Assembly: GCF_013415885.1 (NCBI RefSeq)
Contig: NZ_CP058910.1
Coordinates: 558,001-622,000 of the forward strand
Source: Halosimplex rubrum
GTDB lineage: Archaea; Halobacteriota; Halobacteria; Halobacteriales; Haloarculaceae
Direction: 5' to 3'
Length of the DNA: 64,000 nucleotides
Under the pieces are notes generated by a model, which was not told the origin of the DNA, made no database searches, and worked only from the letters and a program-made list of their open reading frames with translations. Positions 1 to 8,324 of the stretch are shown piece after piece; the first letter of the stretch is position 1; the number at the start of each line of letters is the position of its first letter. A program made the translations under genes and the position numbers.

Positions 1-47
1 CCTACGACATCGTCGGGACGATGGAACTGCGCGACGACGAGCGGTGA
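1..47 (+). CDS. C-terminal end of an unknown protein (partial)
   Basis: The reading frame starting at base 3 runs open to a TGA at 45-47 and encodes a short acidic tail ending in ELRDDER. Only about 14 codons are in the window, so no family can be assigned. The gap to the next start (158) contains its own TATA-like box, so this is a separate transcription unit. An in-frame coincidence cannot be excluded. Confidence 0.4.
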   Translation, partial: YDIVGTMELRDDER

Positions 48-157
48 CGAACGCGGACGGAACGGTGACAGATCGCGGTAGGGCGAGCGTACTCCGTGGT
101 AGCTCGCCGCACGCGAGCGCCCACAGACTTATCCTCGTGGACGGCCTGGAGTAGGCA

Positions 158-1027
158 ATGACTGCCGGAACCGGAACCGACCCGACCCGGACGATCACCC
201 TGGACGCCCACGTCCACACCGACGCCTCCTACGACTGCTCGACGGCGCCCGAGCGCGTCGTCGACGCGGCGCTGTCGGCCGGCCTCGACGCCGTGGCGAT
301 CACGGACCACGACGCCGTCGACGGCGCGCGCCGCGCGGTCACGGCTGCCGAGGGGACCGACCTGCTGGTCGTCCCGGGCGTCGAGGTGTCCACGGCCGAG
401 GGGCACCTCCTCGCGCTCGGCGTCGACCGGGCGCCCGCGCCCGACCGGCCGTTCGCCGAGACGGTCGAGACCGTCCGGTCGGCCGGCGGCGTCGCGGTCG
501 TCCCCCACCCCTTCCAGGTCAGCCGCCACGGCGCCCGCCGAGCGGCGATGGCCGACTGCGAACTCGACGGCGTGGAGACGCGCAACGCCGTCGCCGTCAC
601 CGGCTACGGGAACCGGCGCGCCCGTGCCTTCGCGGCGAGCGAGGGCTACCCGACGGTCGGCGGCAGCGACGCCCACCGCCCGGGCCTGATCGGGCGGGCG
701 TTCACGAGCGTCACGCTCCCCGCGGGCGTCGACTGGACGACCATGACGGCCGCGGACGTGCTGGCGGGGATCCGCGCGGGCGACGCCGCCGCACAGGGGA
801 CCATCACGACGCCCGTCGAGTTCGCGACGACCTACGCGTGGCACGCTCGCGACACGGCCGCGACGGCGGTCGACTCCGCCCGGACGGCCACGGCGACCGG
901 GCGCTCGGCGGCCGGCTCCCACCCCGCGGTCGGTGCCGGTGCGGTACTCGGCTCCGCGCTGTTGCTCGGCTCGCGCGCGGGGCGCTTCGGTCGCGTCCCG
1001 AGACGGATCGCCGGCCGCGTCCGGTAA
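158..1027 (+). CDS. PHP-domain metal-dependent phosphoesterase
   Basis: The 289-residue protein opens with the PHP signature. HVHTD near residue 18, ITDHD near 47, GVEVS near 74, a PHP-F motif near 119 and GSDAHRPG near 166 supply the His/Asp residues that bind the metal cluster in this superfamily. Members hydrolyse phosphate esters such as nucleotides or histidinol phosphate; this subgroup (YciV/TrpH-like) is usually nucleotide-directed, but the substrate cannot be read from sequence. The last 50 residues are Ala/Gly-rich with one hydrophobic stretch, possibly a weak membrane anchor. A TATA-like cttatcc lies at about 127-133, about 25-30 nt before the ATG, consistent with a leaderless message. 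Confidence 0.85.
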   Translation: MTAGTGTDPTRTITLDAHVHTDASYDCSTAPERVVDAALSAGLDAVAITDHDAVDGARRAVTAAEGTDLLVVPGVEVSTAEGHLLALGVDRAPAPDRPFAETVETVRSAGGVAVVPHPFQVSRHGARRAAMADCELDGVETRNAVAVTGYGNRRARAFAASEGYPTVGGSDAHRPGLIGRAFTSVTLPAGVDWTTMTAADVLAGIRAGDAAAQGTITTPVEFATTYAWHARDTAATAVDSARTATATGRSAAGSHPAVGAGAVLGSALLLGSRAGRFGRVPRRIAGRVR

Positions 1028-1110
1028 CCGGCCCGCTCCCGGCCGACCCCCGCGTCGCACCGCACGGGCGATGAGTGGCCTTTTTCCCGTCTCACCGCAA
1101 CAATTCGGAC

Positions 1111-2985
1111 GTGCCATTCGGGATCACCGCCGGCGCGACCTTCGTCTTCCTCGTCATCCTCGCCGCGCTGATCCTCTTCGCCACCGAACCCGTCCCCGTC
1201 GACATCACCGCTATCGGCGTCCTCGTCGCCCTACTGCTCGTCGAACCGCTGTCGGCGACCGCCGCCGACTGGGGCCTGCTCGCCGAGCCGCTGGTCGTGT
1301 TGAGCGACCCCGCCGAGGGCGTCTCGGCCACCGAGAACGGTCTCTCCGGGTTCGCCAGCTCGGCGACGCTGACCGTCCTCGCCATGTTCGTCCTCTCGGA
1401 GGGCGTCCAGCGCACGGGCGTCGTCCAGATCCTCGGGTCGAAGATCGCCGCCGTCACCCGCGACAGCGAGTCCCGCCAGCTCGGCGCCATCATCGGCGTC
1501 GTCAGCCCCATCTCGGGGTTCATCAACAACACCGCCGCCGTCGCCATCCTCCTGCCGATGGTCACCGACCTGGCCCACGAGGGGAAGACCTCCCCCTCGA
1601 AACTGCTCATCCCGCTGTCGTACGCCTCGATGTTCGGCGGGATGCTCACGCTGATCGGCACCTCGACGAACATCCTCGCCTCCGAGCTCTCCGGCCGGCT
1701 CATCGGCCGGACGTTCACCATGTTCGAGTTCACGCAGCTGGGAGTCGTCGTCTCGATCGTCGGCGCGGCGTACCTGCTGACGGTCGGCCGCTGGCTGACG
1801 CCCGAGCGCATCCCCGTCGCGCGTGACCTCACCGCCGAGTTCGAGATGGGCGAGTACCTCACCGAAGTCGTCGTCCGCGACGACTCGCCGCTCGTCGGAC
1901 GGACCGTCAGAGACGCGCTCCGCGAGACGGACTTCGACATCGACCTCGTCCAGTTGATCCGCGGCGACCGGGCGTTCACCGAACCGCTCGACCCGAAGAC
2001 GATCCAGGCCGGCGACGTGTTCGCGGTACGGACCGACCGCGACACGCTCGTGGAGATCTCCGACGCCGAGGGGCTCGACCTCCTCCCCGAAGTCGAAGTC
2101 ACCGAGGCCGAACTCGAAGAGCCCAACGAGCGCGACAACCTCGTCGAAGTCGTGATCGCGCCGGGGTCGAACCTCGTCGGCGAGACGCTCCGGACGACCA
2201 ACTTCCGCCAGCGCTACGACGCGACCGTCCTCGCCCTGCGGCGCGGACAGGAGCTGTTCCGCCAGCGCATGGACGACGTGCGCCTCCGCGTCGGCGACAC
2301 CCTCCTGATCCAGGGGCCGCCCGACAGCATCGAACGCCTCAACGTCAACCGCGACTTCATCGTCGCCCAGGAGATCGACCGCCCCGACTACCGCCGCTCG
2401 AAGATCCCCGTCGCCATCGGCATCGTCGGCGCCGTCGTCGGCGTCGCCGCCATCGGCGTCCTCCCCATCGTCGTCGCCGCGCTGACCGGCGCCCTGTTGA
2501 TGGTCCTCACCGGCTGTCTCAAGTCGACGGAGGTGTACGACGCCGTCCAGTGGGACGTGATCTTCCTACTCGCCGGCGTCATCCCGCTCGGCATCGCCCT
2601 GGAGAACACCGGCGGCGCCGACCTGATCGCCGACCTGGTCGTCCAGTCGGCCACGTTCCTCCCCCCGCTGGGCGTGCTCGCCCTGATGTACCTCGTCACC
2701 GCCCTCCTCACGAACATCATCAGCAACAACGCCAGCGTCGTCCTCATGATCCCCGTCGCCGTCGAGGCCGCCCGGCAGCTCCGCGTCGAGACCTTCTCCT
2801 TTATCCTCGCCGTCACCTTCGCGGCCTCGACGGCCTTCATGACCCCCATCGGCTACCAGACCAACCTCTTCGTCTACGGCCCCGGCGGCTACCGCTTCTC
2901 CGACTACCTCAAAGTGGGGACGCCGCTCCAGCTCATCTTCGCCGCCGTCACGACGCTCGGTATCTACGCGTTCTGGGGGCTGTGA
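1111..2985 (+). CDS. SLC13/DASS-type ion transporter with two TrkA-C domains
   Basis: This is a polytopic permease with two halves. Each has a re-entrant-loop signature: NNTAAVAILLPM followed by IGTSTN in the N half, and SNNASVVLMIPV followed by TPIGYQTN in the C half. These are typical of the SLC13/CitMHS ion transporter superfamily. Two cytosolic TrkA-C (RCK-C) domains sit between the halves, each with a V-G-T-L/V core, and they usually bind a small regulatory ligand. The likely substrate is an anion such as sulfate, phosphate or a dicarboxylate; it cannot be fixed from sequence. I chose the GTG at 1111 because a T-rich TATA-like stretch lies about 25-30 nt upstream. A GTG at 1075 in the same frame would add 12 residues. 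Confidence 0.85.
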   Translation: MPFGITAGATFVFLVILAALILFATEPVPVDITAIGVLVALLLVEPLSATAADWGLLAEPLVVLSDPAEGVSATENGLSGFASSATLTVLAMFVLSEGVQRTGVVQILGSKIAAVTRDSESRQLGAIIGVVSPISGFINNTAAVAILLPMVTDLAHEGKTSPSKLLIPLSYASMFGGMLTLIGTSTNILASELSGRLIGRTFTMFEFTQLGVVVSIVGAAYLLTVGRWLTPERIPVARDLTAEFEMGEYLTEVVVRDDSPLVGRTVRDALRETDFDIDLVQLIRGDRAFTEPLDPKTIQAGDVFAVRTDRDTLVEISDAEGLDLLPEVEVTEAELEEPNERDNLVEVVIAPGSNLVGETLRTTNFRQRYDATVLALRRGQELFRQRMDDVRLRVGDTLLIQGPPDSIERLNVNRDFIVAQEIDRPDYRRSKIPVAIGIVGAVVGVAAIGVLPIVVAALTGALLMVLTGCLKSTEVYDAVQWDVIFLLAGVIPLGIALENTGGADLIADLVVQSATFLPPLGVLALMYLVTALLTNIISNNASVVLMIPVAVEAARQLRVETFSFILAVTFAASTAFMTPIGYQTNLFVYGPGGYRFSDYLKVGTPLQLIFAAVTTLGIYAFWGL

Positions 2986-3042
2986 GAGTCCGTCCGCGGC
3001 TGACGGCGCACTGACGAAAGCGACGGCGGGCCGCAACGAAAC

Positions 3043-3050
3043 GCTTTACC
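3043..3050 (+). promoter_or_regulatory. TATA-like box of tRNA-Pro
   Basis: The AT-rich motif gctttacc lies about 26-33 nt before the tRNA 5' end in GC-rich surroundings, at the normal archaeal TATA distance. Inferred from position only. Confidence 0.5.
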
Positions 3051-3075
3051 CTGCGTCGCACCGAATATGGAACGC

Positions 3076-3148
3076 GGGATCGTGGGGTAGCTTGGTAACC
3101 TTCAGCGTTTGGGACGCTGTACCCCCAGTTCAAATCTGGGCGATCCCA
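3076..3148 (+). tRNA. tRNA-Pro (anticodon TGG)
   Basis: A complete cloverleaf can be folded by eye. The acceptor arms GGGATCG and CGATCCC are fully complementary. The anticodon stem CAGCG/CGCTG encloses the seven-base loop TTTGGGA, with anticodon TGG. The T stem CCCAG/CTGGG encloses TTCAAAT, and the discriminator base is A. The 3' CCA is not encoded and no intron interrupts the anticodon loop. TGG reads CCA and, with wobble, other Pro codons. Confidence 0.96.
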
Positions 3149-3330
3149 TCTCTCTTCCCGTCCGTGTCGACCTCGACGTGCGGAGTACGACATCCTCGCG
3201 GACGCGGACGGGACGACCGTCCGGCTGGGCGCCGAAACGGGATAGGTCGAAGACGGCCGAATTCGAGAAGCGCTAGCCCACTAAACCCGAAACCACGCGA
3301 GTCGACAGAGATAGATTCGACCGACTCCGC

Positions 3331-3456
3331 TCAGACCCTCTCGTTGCGCGAGTAGCCGCAAGTGGTACAGTAGTACTTCTTCGGCCCGTCTTGCACGAGT
3401 TCGGCCGAACAGTCCGGACACGTCTTTTCGCCTGAGGATTGCCCTTGACCCGACAT
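3331..3456 (-). CDS. Small zinc-ribbon protein (41 aa)
   Basis: The complementary strand encodes 41 residues starting MSGQGQSSGEK. There are two knuckles, CPDC near residue 13 and CTTCG near 30, separated by a short beta-hairpin-like segment (ELVQDGPKKYYC). This is a classic four-cysteine zinc ribbon of the very small haloarchaeal zinc-finger class. A TATA-like acaaaaatac at about 3481-3490 lies 25-34 nt upstream of the ATG, supporting leaderless expression. The domain usually mediates nucleic-acid or protein contact, but no specific function can be claimed. Confidence 0.75.
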   Translation of the reverse strand: MSGQGQSSGEKTCPDCSAELVQDGPKKYYCTTCGYSRNERV

Positions 3457-3754
3457 CAAGTCTGTGTCATCGATTCACACACAAAAATACATCGGAGGGT
3501 TATCACGGCGCGAAACAACCGACGAAGGGGCGAACGGACGATCAGTTCCCCCGATATTGAGGGCAGTGATTGATACTGTGGTGGCCCCTACTGCCGAGTG
3601 GCCGAGGGGCGCTCGGCCGCGGGGCGGACAGCGAGGGCGACCGTACCTCTGGTATCTCCTACCCTCCGATATCTCTCTCCGGAATCTGCGGGCGGTCCGC
3701 GCTCCTAACTGGTTTGGCCGTGTGCATTTTACGTACGAGGGACTCCCTAGAAGT

Positions 3755-4300
3755 ATGAATCCCGCACGCGGCGACCGACCCGTCACTGGGATCGAGGTGA
3801 GCGGGGAGTGGGTCCGGGCGGTCGTCGCCGGCGTGGAGAAGTTCTCGGCCGACTCGCGGGAGTCGGCGCTGCTCGTACTCGAAGCGGCCGGCCTCGCCGA
3901 CGCCGAACCCGGGGAGTGGTACGCGCTCGCGGGCTACGTCGACGCCGTGGCGGACATCCACGACATCGTCGGCGACCAGGCCGTCCACGCGCTCGGCCAG
4001 CGCATCGCCCGGGCGGTGTCGTTCCCGGACGGCGCCGGGAGCGTCCCGGCGGGACTGACGGCGCTCGACGACGTGTGTCGCGCCGGCCACCGCGGCGGCG
4101 ACCCCGGTGGCTACGCGTTCCGTCAGATCGGCGACGAGGACGGTCGCGTCGAGTGCCGGACGCCGTACCCCTGCGTGTTCGACCGCGGCATCGTCGAAGG
4201 GGCCGCCGTCGCCCACGCCGACGGCTTCGTCTGCGTCTGCGAGGTCGGCGCCTGCCGGACCGACGGCGCGGACCGATGCACCTACGAAGTAAGTTGGTGA
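3755..4300 (+). CDS. Conserved hypothetical protein with C-terminal Cys-rich (V4R-like) segment
   Basis: This 181-residue protein is mostly acidic and helical up to about residue 110. The C-terminal part carries repeated cysteines (YPCVFDRG, FVCVCEVGAC, RCTYEV). The G-A-C...C-T-Y-E-V ending resembles V4R/heme-NO-binding-like domains, a weak resemblance I hold with low confidence. The ATG at 3755 is preferred because the TATA-like cattttac at about 3724-3731 lies about 25-30 nt upstream. A longer in-frame opening to 3464 reads through low-complexity Arg/Gly sequence and is probably not translated. The 3457-3754 interval between it and the divergent zinc-ribbon gene holds only the two promoters as far as I can see. 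Confidence 0.6.
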   Translation: MNPARGDRPVTGIEVSGEWVRAVVAGVEKFSADSRESALLVLEAAGLADAEPGEWYALAGYVDAVADIHDIVGDQAVHALGQRIARAVSFPDGAGSVPAGLTALDDVCRAGHRGGDPGGYAFRQIGDEDGRVECRTPYPCVFDRGIVEGAAVAHADGFVCVCEVGACRTDGADRCTYEVSW

Positions 4301-4396
4301 GCGCGCGACTGCGAGGGCCTCGCCGACCGGGGGGTTCACTTCCGCTCCGGTTTGCGAACCTTCTTACCCGAGGGAGGGGTAAGCTGGGTTCACCCA

Positions 4397-7300
4397 ATGG
4401 CGCGCGCCGAGAACACCGAACTGATAGACTCCTTCGAGGAGCTCTATCGGGACTACTACCGCAACGAGATCGGCGAGCTCGCCCAGAAGTACCCGACCGA
4501 GCAGAAGTCGCTGTATCTCGACTGGGGGGACATCTATCGGTTCGACCCCGACCTGGCCGACGACGTGCGCTCCCATCCCGAGGACCTGCGCGACTACGCC
4601 GAGGAGGCCCTGCGACTGTACGACCTCCCCGTCGACGTGAAGCTCGGGCAGGCCCACGTCCGCATCCACAACCTCCCCGAGTCGACGGACATCCGCGAGA
4701 TCCGCGCCGACCACCGCGGCCAGCTCATCGCCGTCCAGGGCGTCGTCCGCAAGGCCACCGACGTCAAGCCCAAGATCACCCAGGCGGCCTTCGAGTGCCA
4801 GCGCTGTGGCACGCTCACGCGCATCCCTCAGCAGTCCGGCGACTTCCAGGAGCCCCACGAGTGCCAGGGCTGTGAGCGACAGGGCCCCTTCCGCGTCAAC
4901 TTCGACCAGTCGGAGTTCATCGACGCCCAGAAGATCCGCGTTCAGGAGTCTCCCGAGGGATTACGCGGCGGCGAGACCCCACAGAGCATCGACGTGAACA
5001 TCGAGGACGACATCACCGGCGAGGTGACGGCGGGCGACCACGTCCGCGTCAGCGGCGTTCTCAAGCTCGACCAGCAGGGCAACGACCAGGACCAGTCGCC
5101 CATGTTCGACACGTACATGGACGGCTTCTCGATCGAGATCGAGGACGAGCAGTTCGAGGAGATGGACATCACCGAGGAGGACAAACAGGAGATAATCGAA
5201 CTCTCGGGCCGCGAGAACATCTACGACGAGATGGTCGGCGCCATCGCCCCCTCGATCTACGGCTACGAGCGCGAGAAGCTCTCGATGATCCTCCAGCTGT
5301 TCTCGGGCGTGACAAAACACCTTCCTGACGAGTCGCGGATCCGTGGAGACCTGCACATGCTCCTGATCGGTGACCCGGGTACGGGTAAGTGCGTGCGCGG
5401 GGATACGAGAGTGACGCTCGCGGACGGATCGGAAGTACCGATCCGAGAGCTCGTCGAGGAGAACCTGGAGGATCCCAAGCCCGTCGACGACGGGGTGTGG
5501 GACACCGTCGACTTCGAGGTCCCGTCACTACAGGAGAACGGAGCTATCGCTCCCCAGCAAGCGACGAAAGTCTGGAAGCGAGAGGCCCCTGACCGGATGT
5601 ATCGCATTCGTACGTCGACGGGTCGCGAACTCGACGTGACGCCGTCACATCCGTTGTTCGTCCAGTCCGGTGGCCGGTTCGAGCCGACGAAAGCGGAGGA
5701 CCTGACAGAAGGAGACTTCGTCGCCGTTCCTCGGCGGCTTCCGGCCGAGGGCCAGACGGAGCTCGACGTGGATTTCAGAGAGTCTCGGGCACACAACCGG
5801 ATCGATCTCGATCTACCCGACGGGTGGACACCGGACCTCGCGCGGCTACTGGGCTACATCGTCGCCGAGGGGTACGTCGAACAGCGTGATGACAACACGG
5901 GATTCGTCTCGATCACGAACAACGATCGGGAGGTGCTCGACGACGCGACAGCGGTCATCGAATCGCTCAACCTGAACGTCACCGAACGAGCGTCCCACGA
6001 CGGGAAAGATGCCAGGGAGTTGCTGTGCTCTGCCGGTGAGTTCGTCAGTTTCCTTCGGCAGTTGGATGAGACGTTGCTCGAGTCTTCCAGCCAGCAGCGT
6101 GTACCACGGCCGTTAATGCAGGCGACAGAAGAAGTCAAGGTCGCGTTCCTCAAGGGGTACATCGAGGGCGAAGGCCACGTCTCGGCGTCACAACGGGAGA
6201 TAACCGTTGCTTCGATGAGCCAGCGACTTGTGGAAGAGGTCCGCTCGCTACTCCTCTCTCTCGGGATCTCCTCGCAGTTGCAGCCACGGGAGAACGGGAG
6301 CTGCCGTCTCAGGATCTCCGGTGAGTCGTTCGCGAAATACGTTCAGTGCGTCGGGTTCATCACCGAACGGAAGGCCGAAGCCTGCGCCGAATACGATGAC
6401 CATTCGGGCAACACGAATCTCGACGTGATCCCCGGCATTGGTACGGACCTCAAGCGGATCCGAGACGGGTTAGGTCTGACCCAGCACGACTGCGGAATCC
6501 CGCGGGCGACCTACCAACACTACGAACGTGGTCGAAGAAATCCCAGCCGCGAAAGTCTCTCGGCGGTCGTTCAGGCGTTCAAATCGAGACTCGAGGAGAT
6601 CGACTCGACCGACGGTTCGGCACCGGAGGCCCACGCGGACGGCGGGGGTGCCACCGCGCTAAGACAAGATCTCGAAGCTCTCGAAGCATTGGTCGAGGGC
6701 GACACTTCGTGGGACTGCATCGAGTCGATCGAACCCATCGAACCGAACGAGGAGTGGGTGTACGACCTCGAAATCGAGGGGACGCACAACTACGTGTCGA
6801 ACGGCGTCGTCTCGCACAACTCACAGATGTTGTCGTATATCAAAAACATCGCTCCGCGTTCGGTCTACACCTCGGGGAAGGGTAGTAGTTCGGCCGGGCT
6901 CACCGCGGCCGCCGTGCGAGACGACTTCGGCGACGGCCAGCAGTGGACGCTGGAAGCGGGCGCGCTCGTGCTGGCGGACCAGGGCATCGCGGCGGTCGAC
7001 GAGCTGGACAAGATGGCCGCCGACGACCGCTCGGCGATGCACCAGGCGCTCGAACAGCAGGAGATCAGCGTCTCGAAGGCCGGTATCAACGCGACGCTGA
7101 AGTCTCGGTGCTCGTTGCTCGGCGCGGCCAACCCGAAGTACGGCCGCTTCGACCAGTACGAGCCCATCAGCGAGCAGATCGACCTGGAACCGGCGCTCAT
7201 CTCGCGGTTCGACCTGATCTTCACGGTCACCGACCAGCCCAACGAGGAGAAAGACCGGAACCTGGCGGGCCACATCCTGCGGACGAACTACGCGGGGGAG

Positions 7301-7924
7301 CTGCACACCCACCGAGTGGAGTCGAACTCCTCGAACTTCAGCGACGAGGAGGTCGAGAACGTCACCGACGACGTGGCGCCGACGATCGAGCCGGAACTCC
7401 TCCGGAAGTACATCGCCTACGCGAAGCGAAACTGCTACCCGACGATGACCGAGGCGGCCCGCGAGGAGATCGAGGACTTCTACGTCGACCTGCGGACCCA
7501 GGGCGCAGACGAGGACGCGGCGGTGCCGGTCACCGCGCGGAAACTGGAGGCGACGGTGCGACTGGCCGAGGCCTCTGCGCGGGTCCGCCTGTCGGACAAG
7601 GTGACCGCCGAGGACTCCCAGCGGGTCATCGAGATCGTCCGCTCCTGTATGGAAGACGTGGGCGTCGACCCCGAAACGGGCGAACTCGACGCCGACATGA
7701 TCGAGGCCGGGACGACCAAGAGCCAGCGCGACCGCATCAAGAACATCAAGCAGCTCATCGAGGACCTCGAAGACGAGTACGACGAGGGCGCGCCGGTGGA
7801 CGTGGTGGCCGACCGCGCCGAGGAGATCGGCATGGACCAGACCAAGGCCGAACACGAGATCGAACAGCTCAAACAGAAAGGCGAGGTGTACGAACCCCGC
7901 ACGGACTACCTCCGGACCACGTGA
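4397..7924 (+). CDS. mcm: Replicative MCM helicase, interrupted by an intein
   Basis: The precursor is 1175 residues; removing the 477-residue intein leaves a 698-residue MCM, a normal archaeal length. MCM forms a hexameric 3'-5' replicative helicase. Visible elements are an N-terminal domain with a zinc site (CQRC near residue 134, CQGC further on), a Walker A motif GDPGTGK split from its Ser by the intein, Walker B AAVDELDKM, sensor GAANPKYG, arginine finger SRFDLIF, and a C-terminal winged helix after KNIKQLIEDL. The ATG at 4397 follows a TATA-like tcttac by about 30 nt. The next gene starts 7 nt after the stop, so the two are probably co-transcribed. Confidence 0.97.
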   Translation: MARAENTELIDSFEELYRDYYRNEIGELAQKYPTEQKSLYLDWGDIYRFDPDLADDVRSHPEDLRDYAEEALRLYDLPVDVKLGQAHVRIHNLPESTDIREIRADHRGQLIAVQGVVRKATDVKPKITQAAFECQRCGTLTRIPQQSGDFQEPHECQGCERQGPFRVNFDQSEFIDAQKIRVQESPEGLRGGETPQSIDVNIEDDITGEVTAGDHVRVSGVLKLDQQGNDQDQSPMFDTYMDGFSIEIEDEQFEEMDITEEDKQEIIELSGRENIYDEMVGAIAPSIYGYEREKLSMILQLFSGVTKHLPDESRIRGDLHMLLIGDPGTGKCVRGDTRVTLADGSEVPIRELVEENLEDPKPVDDGVWDTVDFEVPSLQENGAIAPQQATKVWKREAPDRMYRIRTSTGRELDVTPSHPLFVQSGGRFEPTKAEDLTEGDFVAVPRRLPAEGQTELDVDFRESRAHNRIDLDLPDGWTPDLARLLGYIVAEGYVEQRDDNTGFVSITNNDREVLDDATAVIESLNLNVTERASHDGKDARELLCSAGEFVSFLRQLDETLLESSSQQRVPRPLMQATEEVKVAFLKGYIEGEGHVSASQREITVASMSQRLVEEVRSLLLSLGISSQLQPRENGSCRLRISGESFAKYVQCVGFITERKAEACAEYDDHSGNTNLDVIPGIGTDLKRIRDGLGLTQHDCGIPRATYQHYERGRRNPSRESLSAVVQAFKSRLEEIDSTDGSAPEAHADGGGATALRQDLEALEALVEGDTSWDCIESIEPIEPNEEWVYDLEIEGTHNYVSNGVVSHNSQMLSYIKNIAPRSVYTSGKGSSSAGLTAAAVRDDFGDGQQWTLEAGALVLADQGIAAVDELDKMAADDRSAMHQALEQQEISVSKAGINATLKSRCSLLGAANPKYGRFDQYEPISEQIDLEPALISRFDLIFTVTDQPNEEKDRNLAGHILRTNYAGELHTHRVESNSSNFSDEEVENVTDDVAPTIEPELLRKYIAYAKRNCYPTMTEAAREEIEDFYVDLRTQGADEDAAVPVTARKLEATVRLAEASARVRLSDKVTAEDSQRVIEIVRSCMEDVGVDPETGELDADMIEAGTTKSQRDRIKNIKQLIEDLEDEYDEGAPVDVVADRAEEIGMDQTKAEHEIEQLKQKGEVYEPRTDYLRTT
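5390..6820 (+). mobile_element. Intein in MCM with LAGLIDADG homing endonuclease and HTH insert
   Basis: The element begins with Cys (CVRGDTRVTLADGS, block A) immediately after the Walker A Lys. It ends GVVSHN, followed by Ser as the +1 extein residue. Block B is TPSHPLF, with its conserved His. Two endonuclease motifs are intact, LLGYIVAEGY near 5845 and FLKGYIEGEGH near 6146, each with an acidic residue, so DNA cleavage is plausible. Between endonuclease and C-terminal splicing block lies a helix-turn-helix-like segment (6428-6603). Base composition is visibly less GC-biased than the flanking exteins, as expected for a horizontally moving element. All catalytic residues needed for splicing appear present. 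Confidence 0.95.
6428..6603 (+). other. XRE/Cro-like HTH segment inside the MCM intein
   Basis: The segment reads as a five-helix lambda-repressor-like unit: a DLKRIRDGLGLTQ first pair of helices, a recognition-like IPRATYQHYERGRRNPS, and a closing LSAVVQAFKSRLEE helix. T-Q...Y-x-x-Y-E-R-G-x-x-x-P is the standard HTH_3 pattern. It sits after the second LAGLIDADG motif and before block F. It probably adds DNA-site recognition to the endonuclease; that role is inference. Confidence 0.75.
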
Positions 7925-7930
7925 CCGGCC

Positions 7931-8236
7931 ATGGACCGTATCTCCGCGCTTCGCAACGTCGAGGACGCGCTCCGCCGGTTCGAGGACGGGGAGATGGACC
8001 TGTCGGGACTGGAGCGCGAAGTGCGGGGGACGCTGCGGACCTACGCCACGGAGTTCGAGGGCGACCTGGCGGCCTACCGGGTCGAGAGCGCCGAGGAGGC
8101 CGGGAGTGGGGACGGGAGCGCGGCGGTCGACGGGACGGTCGTGCTGGCGGGGTCGAAACAGGGCGCCCGCGAGCGGGTTCGCGAACTGGTCGACCGGCCC
8201 GGTCGGTTCGCCGTCGAGCGATTCGACGGGGAGTGA
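7931..8236 (+). CDS. Conserved haloarchaeal hypothetical protein downstream of mcm
   Basis: A 101-residue acidic protein with an N-terminal amphipathic helix (RNVEDALRRFEDGEMDL) and a C-terminal half containing VVLAGSKQGARERVRELV. There are no transmembrane segments or metal motifs. It starts 7 nt after the mcm stop codon and is likely in the same transcript. I recognise it only as a short protein that follows mcm in haloarchaea and cannot assign a function. Confidence 0.65.
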   Translation: MDRISALRNVEDALRRFEDGEMDLSGLEREVRGTLRTYATEFEGDLAAYRVESAEEAGSGDGSAAVDGTVVLAGSKQGARERVRELVDRPGRFAVERFDGE

Positions 8237-8324
8237 CGGGCGCAACCGTCGGGAGCGCCCTGCAACCCCCGGAACGGAAGGATTTTGAGCGCGCCGCGGC
8301 TAAGTCGGCTGAACGGACACTGGG

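Noticed and set aside
3588-3670. tRNA-like start (tgccgagtggccgaggggc) suggesting a Ser/Leu tRNA
   Set aside because: No T-arm TTCRANY and no complementary acceptor 3' strand follow within 90 nt.
6821-8245. 474-codon minus-strand frame opposite MCM
   Set aside because: Antisense shadow with Arg/Gly/Val-rich composition; MCM on the other strand is certain.
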